Under the pieces are notes generated by a model, which did not search any database, was not told the origin of the DNA, and saw only the letters and a program-made list of their open reading frames with translations. The translations under genes and the position numbers were made by a program. From contig JADBWK010000054.1 in the NCBI GenBank assembly GCA_020404895.1, positions 1-41,652 on the forward strand: DNA of 41,652 bases, read 5' to 3'. The DNA comes from Pseudanabaena sp. M085S1SP2A07QC. GTDB lineage: Bacteria > Cyanobacteriota > Cyanobacteriia > Pseudanabaenales > Pseudanabaenaceae. The first letter of the stretch is position 1; each line of letters begins with the position of its first letter. Of the stretch, positions 8,632-16,580 are shown piece after piece.

Positions 8632-10320
8632 TTAGAACTGATATCCCAAACTGAAATAAAAGGCGGATTCTTGTAAGTTAGAGCCGCGATCGCTGAGATT
8701 TACAAAGGGAACAGCGTAATCTAAGCGCATATTTAATCGTTCTAATGGTGTAAATAGCAAGCCAAGTCCACCACCAGCTAAAAAGTTTTGACTAGGTAAA
8801 GTGTTTGGGTTATTGGGATGATTCCAGATTGCGCCAGTATCTAGAAATGGAATGACTTGCAACAATGTAGCACCTAAGTCATTACGGAGCGCCACAAAGC
8901 GATTTTCTAAGGAGAATCGAATTCCATTATCTCCAGTGCTGGCATTTTGGCGAAATCCACGCAAAGACTGACCAACACCAATTGTAAATTGTTGCGAAGA
9001 TAACAGCGGATCGGCAGATAGTTGCAGATCTAAAGCGCCAATCAGTAATGAATCTGTCCCCAAGGACTGCACACGCTGAATCTGTCCTAGCCAGCTTAGG
9101 AAGGAGCCACTCGGTGTTGTGACATTGGTGGAGCCAAATAAACCTGTGCCTATACTAAACTGCGATCGCAGAGACCAAGCTCCAGCCAAATCGCGTAAGG
9201 TGTAGTCTTGACCAAACTTGATTACACTAGTGCGAGTTGTCCCATCTGGCTCTGGTCCAATCCCAAAGGGTGTGGCAAGATTATTAAAAGCAAATGTTTG
9301 TCCATTTTGATAGCTATAGCCAATGGATAAAGCAAATTCTTCTACGCTTGACCTAACTAACGGCTGACGAAAATTCAGGTCAAAGAGATTACTATTGCCG
9401 CGAATATTTAGTACGTCAAATGGATCTTGAGTGATTCGATAGTTGCTGGGAGAATATCGCAATGACAAGGTTCCATTCATGGGATTGAGTGGAATATTGT
9501 ATGAGAGATCATATTGATTGGAGCCTCCCGTCGTTGTTCCGTAATAGGAAGCTGCCAATGTGTCGCCATTACCAGAGAGGTTCCGAAAGAATAGTCCTCC
9601 ACCGTAACGTTCTGAGCCCACAGCAGGTGGAGAGAAGTTATCGATACTAGCAAATCCACCAAACTGATTTGCTTCTTTAACTGTAACGGCAAGAATACTA
9701 CTATCGGGCTGACTTCCTGATTTTAAACTTGCTTCAATATCGCTAAATATGGGATCTGCTCGTAACAAACGCAACTGATCCTCAAGTTTGGCAGTGTTAA
9801 GAGGTGTACCAGTACCTAATTCTAATCGCGATCGCACATAATCGGGATTGGTATTTTTTAAGCCAACTATTTCAATTTTCTCGATTCTACCTTCAATAAC
9901 TTTAATGGTGACTATGCCATTAGCAGTTTTCTCTGTATCAACTACTGCTTGTGAAGTTATGTATCCTCGATCTGCATAGATTTGTGTAACTGATTGAGCT
10001 GTTTTTTCGATCTGCTCAGGAGTTACTTGTTGCCCTTCTACAGTTTTGGCGATCGCAGCTATCTCGGCACTAGTTAAGATTGTGCTACCAATAATTTCAA
10101 TTTTTTTGACTGCGATCGCTTGAGCAATTGGTGACGAGACTACAGGCGATGGTTCAGTGAGGGGGAGGCTAGAATTGTTAACTTTATGAGAAGTTGTAGA
10201 GTTGGTATTAGTAGGCTTATTAACAGGTAATGCGGCTGCCGATTCAATTGAGACAATGAGAAGGTAGCTAAAGATTAAAGAGCTCGATAGATAATAACTA
10301 ACTAGTTTAAATAGTTTCAT
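8632..10320 (-). CDS. TpsB outer-membrane transporter, ShlB/FhaC/HecB family
   Basis: A 562-residue outer-membrane protein of two-partner secretion that exports a TpsA exoprotein. An N-terminal signal sequence of ~30 residues ends ESAAA. A Ser/Thr/Pro linker precedes POTRA domains (IKKIEIIGSTILTSAEI from ~74, VTPEQIEKTAQSVTQIYADRGY, and a second unit IEKIEIVGLKNTNPDYV). From ~215 on, amphipathic strands form the 16-stranded barrel. The conserved barrel signatures are present: LRGF in the L6 hairpin (QSLRGFRQNAS) and F-x-D-x-G (PFLDTGAIW). Length matches FhaC (~550). Divergent from the tpsA gene it presumably serves, with 417 bp between. Confidence 0.93.
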   Translation of the reverse strand: MKLFKLVSYYLSSSLIFSYLLIVSIESAAALPVNKPTNTNSTTSHKVNNSSLPLTEPSPVVSSPIAQAIAVKKIEIIGSTILTSAEIAAIAKTVEGQQVTPEQIEKTAQSVTQIYADRGYITSQAVVDTEKTANGIVTIKVIEGRIEKIEIVGLKNTNPDYVRSRLELGTGTPLNTAKLEDQLRLLRADPIFSDIEASLKSGSQPDSSILAVTVKEANQFGGFASIDNFSPPAVGSERYGGGLFFRNLSGNGDTLAASYYGTTTGGSNQYDLSYNIPLNPMNGTLSLRYSPSNYRITQDPFDVLNIRGNSNLFDLNFRQPLVRSSVEEFALSIGYSYQNGQTFAFNNLATPFGIGPEPDGTTRTSVIKFGQDYTLRDLAGAWSLRSQFSIGTGLFGSTNVTTPSGSFLSWLGQIQRVQSLGTDSLLIGALDLQLSADPLLSSQQFTIGVGQSLRGFRQNASTGDNGIRFSLENRFVALRNDLGATLLQVIPFLDTGAIWNHPNNPNTLPSQNFLAGGGLGLLFTPLERLNMRLDYAVPFVNLSDRGSNLQESAFYFSLGYQF

Positions 10321-10432
10321 ACTACTAATATCAATTTTTAGTTGGCTTCAGTTTTAAGGAATATAGCTTAAAACAGCAAATTTAAGTTGTATTTTTTTAC
10401 ATGTATAGCTGTCGCCATTCTTATTAGGACAT

Positions 10433-10487
10433 AAAACCCAAATAGTGAGAGGTGACGCGAAGAGCTGCCTCTCACTATTTGGGTTTT
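10433..10487. repeat. 20-bp perfect hairpin in the tpsB-tpsA divergent region
   Basis: AAAACCCAAATAGTGAGAGG at 10433-10452 pairs exactly with 10468-10487, loop 15 nt. It is between divergent genes, so a terminator role is unlikely unless one transcript has a long leader. The surrounding gap 10321-10737 is otherwise AT-rich without a gene. Confidence 0.7.
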
Positions 10488-10657
10488 GATTTATCTTGAT
10501 AAAAGTGGCTAAGGCTATATTTGCATATTTGTGTATGCAAAAAAAAAGTTCAATAATTTTGAAAATATTGCATTTTCAAGGCTATAAAGAGAATTTTCTA
10601 ATTTAATATTTCATCTTGAGATTGATTTTACATGATTAATACATTATTGTGTAGACA

Positions 10658-10671
10658 GTCAAAAATTGACA
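10658..10671 (+). promoter_or_regulatory. Possible -35 box / operator for tpsA
   Basis: TTGACA at 10666-10671 matches the sigma-70 -35 consensus and overlaps a small palindrome GTCAA-N3-TTGAC at 10658-10670. No good -10 box lies at 16-18 bp, so the assignment is weak. A proper ribosome binding site AGGAG (10726-10730) stands 7 nt before the tpsA ATG. Confidence 0.3.
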
Positions 10672-10737
10672 ATTACACCTAAATTAAAAATTTGTTCTTA
10701 CACTGTAAGCATATTTACATAACACAGGAGAAACTTA

Positions 10738-12891
10738 ATGTCCACAGTCGTCAACAGTAATTTCAATCAAATTAAAAGGTCAGCGATCGCATTACTATTG
10801 TTACAATCCTTTGTTATGGGAAGTGATGCTTTTGCTCAGTCAATTATGCCAACTCAAGGTGTAGGTGATTTAGGGACACAAGTAACTCCTGATATTAATA
10901 ATGCGCAACAATTAAACATCACAGGTGGTACACAAGCAGCCGCAAATCTCTATCACAGTTTCCAGCAATTTGGCTTAACTCAAGGAGAGATTGCCAACTT
11001 TATGTCCAACTCTAGCATTCAGAATATTCTGGCGAGGGTTACTGGTGGTGATGCTTCGGTGATTAATGGATTAGTTCAAGTTACGGGTGGTAATTCTAAT
11101 CTTTATTTATTAAATCCTGCGGGAATTATTTTCGGTGCTAATTCTAGTTTGAATGTTCCTGCGGCGTTCACGGCGACTACAGCGAGTGGAATACAGGTAG
11201 GTAATAGTTGGTTTGGCGTAAATACTGGGATTGATGATGTCAAAAAGTTAACTGGTACTCCCCAAGCTTTTGGCTTTGCTAGTTCGACTACGATGCCAAC
11301 GAATGAGCAACCTGCTGCGATCGTTAATGCTGGTAATCTCACTGCTAAAGAAGGACAGAGCATTACTCTCGTAGGTGGTTTGGTAATTAATACAGGCACA
11401 ATTACTTCACCATCAGGCAAAGTCACGATCGCCGCATCAGCAGATGGAAAATATGTCAAAATCACGCCTGAAGGAAGCTTGCTGAGTTTACAACTACCGA
11501 TCGCTGATCAAAATCAATTAGCGCTGTCAAATGTTCAGGCTAAGGATCTCCCAAATCTACTGACTGGCTCGGCAAACCTTCGCAATATAACGGGTTTAAA
11601 TGTTGATACTTCAAGTAATGTGCTTGTGGCTGGTACAGCAATTCCCAATACTGCGGGAACTGTGATCGCTTCAGGAAATATCGATGTGTCGAGCAATACG
11701 AATACTGGTAATGGCGGCTTTGTCGAAGTATCGGGCAAAGATTTACTGTTTCAGGGAAAAGTGAATACAACAGCATTGAATGGTCTTGCGGGAACACTCC
11801 TTATCGATCTAACTAACCTTAACATCACAGACACTACTTTACTCAATGTAGAAGGTAATATAATTCTTCAAGCTACTAAAGATATAAGGATTACGTCTCC
11901 AGCAGAAGGTTTTAAGTTAGTTAATAATCTTACCTCGTTGAAGTTTATTGCTGGCGAAAATATTATTGTTAACTCAAATACTGATGGTGGTGATAATTCT
12001 TTTTTCTTTAATTCGATCGCAAGTCCTACGCTTTCATTAACGGCGCAGAAAGGAAATATCAATATTACTGGAAACTTTGTAGTTAATAACTTAGGTGATC
12101 CTGGCACAACCGTAAATTTGAATGCGCCTAATGCTGCTGTGCTTGTTGAAAATGGTTATTTACAAATTGGTCAGGCTGGTAGTACTAGTGACAATGTTAT
12201 TAACATTACAGCAGCTAAATTTAGAATAACTGGGACTCCTATTTTCAATGATGGACCTGGATACAGTATTTATACCTTTGTGGCAAATACAACGTCTAAG
12301 GTTAATATTTCTCTAAAGTTTGGGGATGAGGATCCTATTATTATCTCTAACATTAATGATATTGATGGAAATAACTTGATTAATATTCATCTTTTAATTG
12401 ACACTGAGTTTGTAGTTGGGAAAACTCTGACTAACAACAGTAGTGTTGTTGATGGTCAAATTGGCATCGGAATTGATAAAAATCCATCCCAAGTTCTGAA
12501 ATTTCTATCTGAACAGTCATTTTATCCCAGTAACGATAATAGGATTAGTCCACAAGTATTTGACGTGTCATTTTATCCTGAGGAGATTGAGAATACCTTT
12601 GCAGCGAATACCTTGGCAGCGAATACCTTAAATAGTGACGCGATTCTATCTGACCAGTCATTTAGCTCTAATACGGGGCTTGCGAATACCTTGGCAGCGA
12701 ATACCTTAAATAGTGACGCGATCGCTACGGCAAGAACTGCTGACTTACAAGCAAATGCTGATGATGTACAGGAATGTGAACCCACAGGTACAAAGAAGCC
12801 ATTGTTAACAATCACTGCCTCATTGCCATCAGTTCCAACTCGCACTGCCCAAAATCCAAATCGCTCTACTTTGCCACCATGCAAAGAATAA
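10738..12891 (+). CDS. TpsA exoprotein with filamentous-hemagglutinin N-terminal (TPS) domain
   Basis: A 717-residue secreted protein. The signal peptide ends DAFA-QS near 33. The TPS secretion domain (about 35-290) is recognised by NLYHSFQQFGLTQGEIANF, NILARVTGGDASVINGLVQV, NLYLLNPAGIIFGANSSLNV and FTATTASGI, then repeated beta-helix strands (SITLVGGLVINTGTI, GNGGFVEVSGKDL). The NPAGI and VTGG motifs are diagnostic of FHA/HpmA-type exoproteins. Short for the class, which often exceeds 1000 residues. The C-terminus (from ~615) is low complexity with repeated AANTLNSDA, then a tail with two Cys. Exported through the TpsB pore, it would be surface bound or released. AGGAG precedes the start. 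Confidence 0.92.
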   Translation: MSTVVNSNFNQIKRSAIALLLLQSFVMGSDAFAQSIMPTQGVGDLGTQVTPDINNAQQLNITGGTQAAANLYHSFQQFGLTQGEIANFMSNSSIQNILARVTGGDASVINGLVQVTGGNSNLYLLNPAGIIFGANSSLNVPAAFTATTASGIQVGNSWFGVNTGIDDVKKLTGTPQAFGFASSTTMPTNEQPAAIVNAGNLTAKEGQSITLVGGLVINTGTITSPSGKVTIAASADGKYVKITPEGSLLSLQLPIADQNQLALSNVQAKDLPNLLTGSANLRNITGLNVDTSSNVLVAGTAIPNTAGTVIASGNIDVSSNTNTGNGGFVEVSGKDLLFQGKVNTTALNGLAGTLLIDLTNLNITDTTLLNVEGNIILQATKDIRITSPAEGFKLVNNLTSLKFIAGENIIVNSNTDGGDNSFFFNSIASPTLSLTAQKGNINITGNFVVNNLGDPGTTVNLNAPNAAVLVENGYLQIGQAGSTSDNVINITAAKFRITGTPIFNDGPGYSIYTFVANTTSKVNISLKFGDEDPIIISNINDIDGNNLINIHLLIDTEFVVGKTLTNNSSVVDGQIGIGIDKNPSQVLKFLSEQSFYPSNDNRISPQVFDVSFYPEEIENTFAANTLAANTLNSDAILSDQSFSSNTGLANTLAANTLNSDAIATARTADLQANADDVQECEPTGTKKPLLTITASLPSVPTRTAQNPNRSTLPPCKE
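12604..12722 (+). repeat. 41-bp direct repeat in the tpsA 3' end
   Basis: 12604-12644 and 12682-12722 are identical over 41 bp, 78 bp apart, encoding ANTLAANTLNSDA twice. The sequence between them encodes ILSDQSFSSNTGL; an earlier partner (FLSEQSF) suggests a larger decayed repeat unit. Confidence 0.85.
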
Positions 12892-12904
12892 TTAATTCGC
12901 TCCT

Positions 12905-15325
12905 ATGAAAAGTAAAGGCTATGAGATCGCCATCTTATTTGCAATTGGGTTAACATCGCCGATCGCAGCATTTGCCACAGAGCTTAGTAATCCTACGATC
13001 CCATCCCAAGATGTGAGATCAACCGCAGACAAGCTTGTGCAAACTGGGTTGCAACAATTTCGAGCGCAAAAGCTTGATCTCGCAATCTCAAATTGGCAGC
13101 AAGCGCTAAACCTCTATCAGCAGCAAAAAAATAGTAAGGGCGCAATAAATGTCCTTGAGAACCTAGCAGAAGCATCAAAAATGCTTGGCAAATATGAAAA
13201 AGCGATCGCTTACTTACAGCAATTGCTGGCTTTAGCGCAAAGTCTTGGAGATCGCCGCACTGAAGCTAATGCTCTTGGAAATCTAGGTGGCAACTATCGC
13301 ATTGTCGGTAACTATGCCAAAGCTCTGGAAGTGCAAAACCTAGGATTAGCGATTAGAAAAGAACTAAACGATCACCGGGGAGAAGGACAGGTTTTGGCTA
13401 ACCTTGGCAATATTCACTATGACCTTGGCAATTACCGTATAGCCGCGAATTTTTATCAGCGTAGTCTCAAAATTGCCAAGGCGGTCGGGAATGAGAAAGT
13501 AATTATTTCTATACTCACTAGCTTAGGAGCGATCGCAGTTACACAAGAAGAATATCCACAAGCAATTAAGTATTATCAGCAAAGTCTTAATAATGCGAGA
13601 AAAATTGGTTTTCGAGAAGCGGAAGTAAATGTACTTAATAATATCGGCTCTAACTATCATGTTCAGCACAAATATAAAGAAGCAATTCCATATTACGAGC
13701 AAGCATTAACCGTTGCTAAAAAACTTAAAAATCCTCGTCTTGAAGGAATCGCAGTCGGTGCTTTGGGGTTAGCCTATGTATCTTTGGGAAAATACGAAAA
13801 AGCTCTATCTTTGCAAGAGCAAAGCTGGCAACTAGCCAAACAAATCGGCGATCGCTATCTCGAAGCAACGACTTTAGGCAATTGGGGCTATACACTTTGG
13901 CGATCGCAAAAATATGCAGAAGCTGAGCAGAAATTATTGACAAGCCTGAATTTATTAGAATCTCTGCGTTCTAACTTAAGTGATGGTGATAAGGTTTCGA
14001 TTTTTGATACGCAGCTTCATGCTTTTAATTTGTTGCAACAGATTATGGTTGCTCAGGAGAAGCATGAAGAAGCGCTGGAAATCGCTGAACGTGGTCGCGC
14101 CCCTGCCTTTGCCGAGCTTCTCTCCCGTCGCGTTAGCTCAAGTTCTGCACCAAAAGCAGCACAGAAAAATGAAGCCATTATTCCATCTTTAGCACCTGTT
14201 AGTATTGCCGATATTCGTCGTATAGCAAAACAACAGAATGCGGTAATGGTGGAATATTCTTTGATTACTGATCCTATCTTTATCAGTCAGGGAAAGCTTA
14301 AGGGTGAACTTATCAAGCTCTATATTTGGGTAGTGCAGCCTTCGGGTTCGATCTCGTTTCGCGAGGTTGATCTCAGAAAATCTAATGTTTCTATAGTGAA
14401 TTTGGTTGAGGATATTCGCAGCTTGTTTAACGATGCGAATGGAATTGTTCGAGATCCTAAGGAAGTATTAGCGAAGTATGGGGATCTCAAGCAATTATAT
14501 GCAGTTCTGATTCAGCCAATCCAAGACTTGTTACCTAAAGACGCAAATACTAGAGTGATTTTCTTGCCCCAAGGATTACTTTTTTTAGTTCCATTTGCGG
14601 CTCTAATTAATCCTAAAGATCAATTTCTAATTGAGAAACATACAGTTCAAATTGCACCTGCTATTCAAATTCTCGATTTCACTCACCAACTTAGACAACA
14701 AGTAAAAAAAGTTAATTTGCAGGAAGTTCTCATAGTTGGCAATCCCACTATGCCTAGTCTCGGAAATCCACCAACTCAGTTAATACCTCTATTAGGAGCT
14801 GAAAAAGAGGCAAAAGCGATCGCATCTTTACTAAATACTACTTTTCTAACAGGCGACAACGCGACAAAAGTGGAAGTTGTTAAAAAGATGAAATCTGCTC
14901 GTTTTGTCCATCTCGCTACCCATGGATTATCAGAGGAATATCGTAACGGTGAGATCCCAGGTGCGATCGCCCTTGCGCCTAGCTCAACTGATGATGGATT
15001 TTTGACGGCTAGCGAAATTATGACAATGCGGTTGAATGCGGAGATGGTGGTACTAAGTGCTTGTAAAACTGGACAGGGTTTATTAACTGGCGATGGTGTC
15101 ATTGGACTATCGCGATCGCTAATTAGCGCGGGAGTGCCCAGTGTTGTCGTGTCGCTATGGGCTGTACCTGATGAGCCAACAGCTTTGCTAATGACCGAGT
15201 TTTACAAAAAATTCCAAAATGATCCGAACAAAGCGCAAGCCATCCGTCATGCCATGCTTTCTACTAAAACTAAGTATCCTGATCCACTGAATTGGGCAGC
15301 TTTTACATTAATCGGTGAGAATTAA
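12905..15325 (+). CDS. TPR-CHAT protease-like protein with signal peptide
   Basis: An 806-residue protein 13 bp after tpsA, so probably cotranscribed. The signal peptide (residues 1-25, ending AAFATE) sends it out of the cytoplasm. Tetratricopeptide repeats cover about 40-340 in ~40-residue units (NALGNLGGNYRIVGNYAKAL, VLANLGNIHYDLGNYRIA, LNNIGSNYHVQHKYKEA). The C-terminal CHAT domain (about 530-806) is a caspase-fold peptidase; catalytic His673 is in VHLATHG and Cys720 in VLSACKTGQG, both intact, followed by the usual GLSRSLISAGVPSVVVSLW and the C-terminal LNWAAFTLIG. Its target is unknown; next to a secretion system it may process or monitor exported protein. Confidence 0.92.
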   Translation: MKSKGYEIAILFAIGLTSPIAAFATELSNPTIPSQDVRSTADKLVQTGLQQFRAQKLDLAISNWQQALNLYQQQKNSKGAINVLENLAEASKMLGKYEKAIAYLQQLLALAQSLGDRRTEANALGNLGGNYRIVGNYAKALEVQNLGLAIRKELNDHRGEGQVLANLGNIHYDLGNYRIAANFYQRSLKIAKAVGNEKVIISILTSLGAIAVTQEEYPQAIKYYQQSLNNARKIGFREAEVNVLNNIGSNYHVQHKYKEAIPYYEQALTVAKKLKNPRLEGIAVGALGLAYVSLGKYEKALSLQEQSWQLAKQIGDRYLEATTLGNWGYTLWRSQKYAEAEQKLLTSLNLLESLRSNLSDGDKVSIFDTQLHAFNLLQQIMVAQEKHEEALEIAERGRAPAFAELLSRRVSSSSAPKAAQKNEAIIPSLAPVSIADIRRIAKQQNAVMVEYSLITDPIFISQGKLKGELIKLYIWVVQPSGSISFREVDLRKSNVSIVNLVEDIRSLFNDANGIVRDPKEVLAKYGDLKQLYAVLIQPIQDLLPKDANTRVIFLPQGLLFLVPFAALINPKDQFLIEKHTVQIAPAIQILDFTHQLRQQVKKVNLQEVLIVGNPTMPSLGNPPTQLIPLLGAEKEAKAIASLLNTTFLTGDNATKVEVVKKMKSARFVHLATHGLSEEYRNGEIPGAIALAPSSTDDGFLTASEIMTMRLNAEMVVLSACKTGQGLLTGDGVIGLSRSLISAGVPSVVVSLWAVPDEPTALLMTEFYKKFQNDPNKAQAIRHAMLSTKTKYPDPLNWAAFTLIGEN

Positions 15326-15355
15326 GAAAGGGGCGCTTCGCGCCCCTTTCTTAAT
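15321..15355. terminator. Bidirectional terminator, 16-bp stem
   Basis: ATTAAGAAAGGGGCGC (15321-15336), loop TTC, exact complement 15340-15355. It contains the CHAT stop codon and lies 3 bp from the petN stop, so it can end both convergent transcripts. Confidence 0.85.
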
Positions 15356-15357
15356 TC

Positions 15358-15447
15358 TTATAGACCGTTACGTCCCCAGACGACAAAAGCGATCGAAAGT
15401 GTAAACATACCAAGTACGCCAAACCAACCCAAAGACAAGATATCCAT
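15358..15447 (-). CDS. petN: Cytochrome b6f complex subunit VIII
   Basis: A 29-residue thylakoid membrane protein, one of the four small subunits of cytochrome b6f, required for complex stability. Reading the minus strand from the ATG at 15447-15445 gives MDILSLGW at the start and VVWGRNGL before the TAA at 15360-15358; these ends are near-invariant in cyanobacterial and plastid PetN. A single hydrophobic helix fills the middle ([13 protein letters not shown]). Length equals the family norm. It is monocistronic, and its placement between the CHAT and DUF928 genes is unrelated to secretion. Confidence 0.95.
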   Translation of the reverse strand: MDILSLGWFGVLGMFTLSIAFVVWGRNGL

Positions 15448-15502
15448 AGTTTCGCAACAATTTTAATAAATTTTTCTAATTATCATAATACGCTTTACCG
15501 CT

Positions 15503-15557
15503 AAAAACAATTTTATTGAAAGTCAGCCAACGGTGGACTTCCAATAAAATTGTTTTT
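15503..15557. repeat. 22-bp inverted repeat upstream of petN
   Basis: Arms 15503-15524 (AAAAACAATTTTATTG then AAAGTC) and 15536-15557 pair with one mismatch; loop 11 nt. It lies about 55 bp upstream of the petN start and 150 bp before the DUF928 start, in the divergent promoter region. Confidence 0.65.
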
Positions 15558-15705
15558 GCTAAAAAAGTTAAGTCGAATGTCTATAGCAACTTTTTGATAA
15601 CAGATGCATTCTTTATTAGTATCTAACTATCTCGTGGGTATTATGGTGATGAGCTAAGCTGGACACTATACCCATACAGATCACTTGTCTAGAGGCGATC
15701 GCATC

Positions 15706-16518
15706 ATGTTTTTATCCAAATTTTCACAAAAAAAGATTTTAATAGCATCGGCTTGCTCTTGCTTGGCTATAAGTATAGCAATTGGGTTGCCTTTATCATT
15801 GAGCCTTTTTACACCTTCAGCTCAAGCCCAGTCACGCAGGGTACGCTATAACCCACCTAGCAATCTTGGTACTCCTATAGTTTCAACTCCAGGGATTCTC
15901 CGTAGCGCTTGTGAAACGACAGAAGTTTGCCTAATTGGGCTAGTTCCAGACTTAAAAGCAGAAAATGCTCCAGTCCCTCAGACTATTTCAGAACGTCCAA
16001 CGGTTTATTTCCTGATCCCAAAAATTGACGGTAATGTATCCTTCACTCTAACGGAGGAAGATATTAGATCTGATAAGGGTAAGAGAATCTACACAACAAC
16101 TTTTTATCTTAAAAGTAAGGCAGGTATCATTGCCTTTAAGATTCCTGATCATGTTCAAGGCTTAAAGCTTGGCAAGAACTATTCATGGAGATTTACAAAA
16201 AATTTTACAATCAATGATCCAACAGATTTAGAGGTAATTGGCTCCATGCGAAGGGTTTTGCCCAATCAGAATTTAATTACTCAACTTAAAAAAGTTTCAC
16301 TGCCTATAGATCGCGCAGCCTTGTTTGCACAAGAAGGCATCTGGTATGAAACTGTGCAAACTTTGGCTGAAGCGCTGCAAGGTAATCCTAAAAAGCCTGA
16401 GATTGTAAGTGAATGGAACGAACTACTGAAATCAGCTAAGCTAAATCGGGTTCTTCCACATTCGTTTGTGAAAACTTCTGATGCAAGTTCTGAAAGCACT
16501 TCACCTCAAAGCTATTAG
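15706..16518 (+). CDS. DUF928 domain-containing secreted protein
   Basis: About 270 residues from the ATG at 15706 (MFLSKFSQKK); an upstream TTG at 15685 would add seven residues, inside a HIP1 octamer, and is less likely. Signal peptide with a hydrophobic core (IASACSCLAISIAIGLPLSL) ending AQAQS. The DUF928 body follows: ACETTEVCLIGLVP with two Cys, TISERPTVYFLIPKI, IRSDKGKRIYTTTFYL, GIIAFKIPDHVQGLKLGKNYSWRF, and a C-terminal helical part with IWYETVQTLAEAL. The family is found almost only in cyanobacteria and has no known function; in my recollection it often sits near CHASE2 and TPR-CHAT genes. Confidence 0.88.
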   Translation: MFLSKFSQKKILIASACSCLAISIAIGLPLSLSLFTPSAQAQSRRVRYNPPSNLGTPIVSTPGILRSACETTEVCLIGLVPDLKAENAPVPQTISERPTVYFLIPKIDGNVSFTLTEEDIRSDKGKRIYTTTFYLKSKAGIIAFKIPDHVQGLKLGKNYSWRFTKNFTINDPTDLEVIGSMRRVLPNQNLITQLKKVSLPIDRAALFAQEGIWYETVQTLAEALQGNPKKPEIVSEWNELLKSAKLNRVLPHSFVKTSDASSESTSPQSY

Positions 16519-16528
16519 CGACTTTGGA

Positions 16529-16555
16529 GATAGGATGCGCGTCGCGCATCCTATC
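16529..16555. repeat. 12-bp perfect hairpin between DUF928 and cyclase genes
   Basis: GATAGGATGCGC (16529-16540), loop GTC, exact complement 16544-16555, not followed by a T run. It sits 11 bp after the DUF928 stop and 25 bp before the cyclase start; it could attenuate read-through or stabilise the upstream message. Confidence 0.65.
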
Positions 16556-16580
16556 ATTTTGGCGTAAATATTTACTTAAA

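Noticed and set aside
11103-11465. Minus-strand frame of 120 codons
   Set aside because: Lies wholly inside tpsA, which has a signal peptide, TPS domain and ribosome binding site.
16524-16580. TTG start for the CHASE2 cyclase
   Set aside because: It would read through the hairpin at 16529-16555; the ATG at 16581 gives a normal membrane-protein N-terminus.
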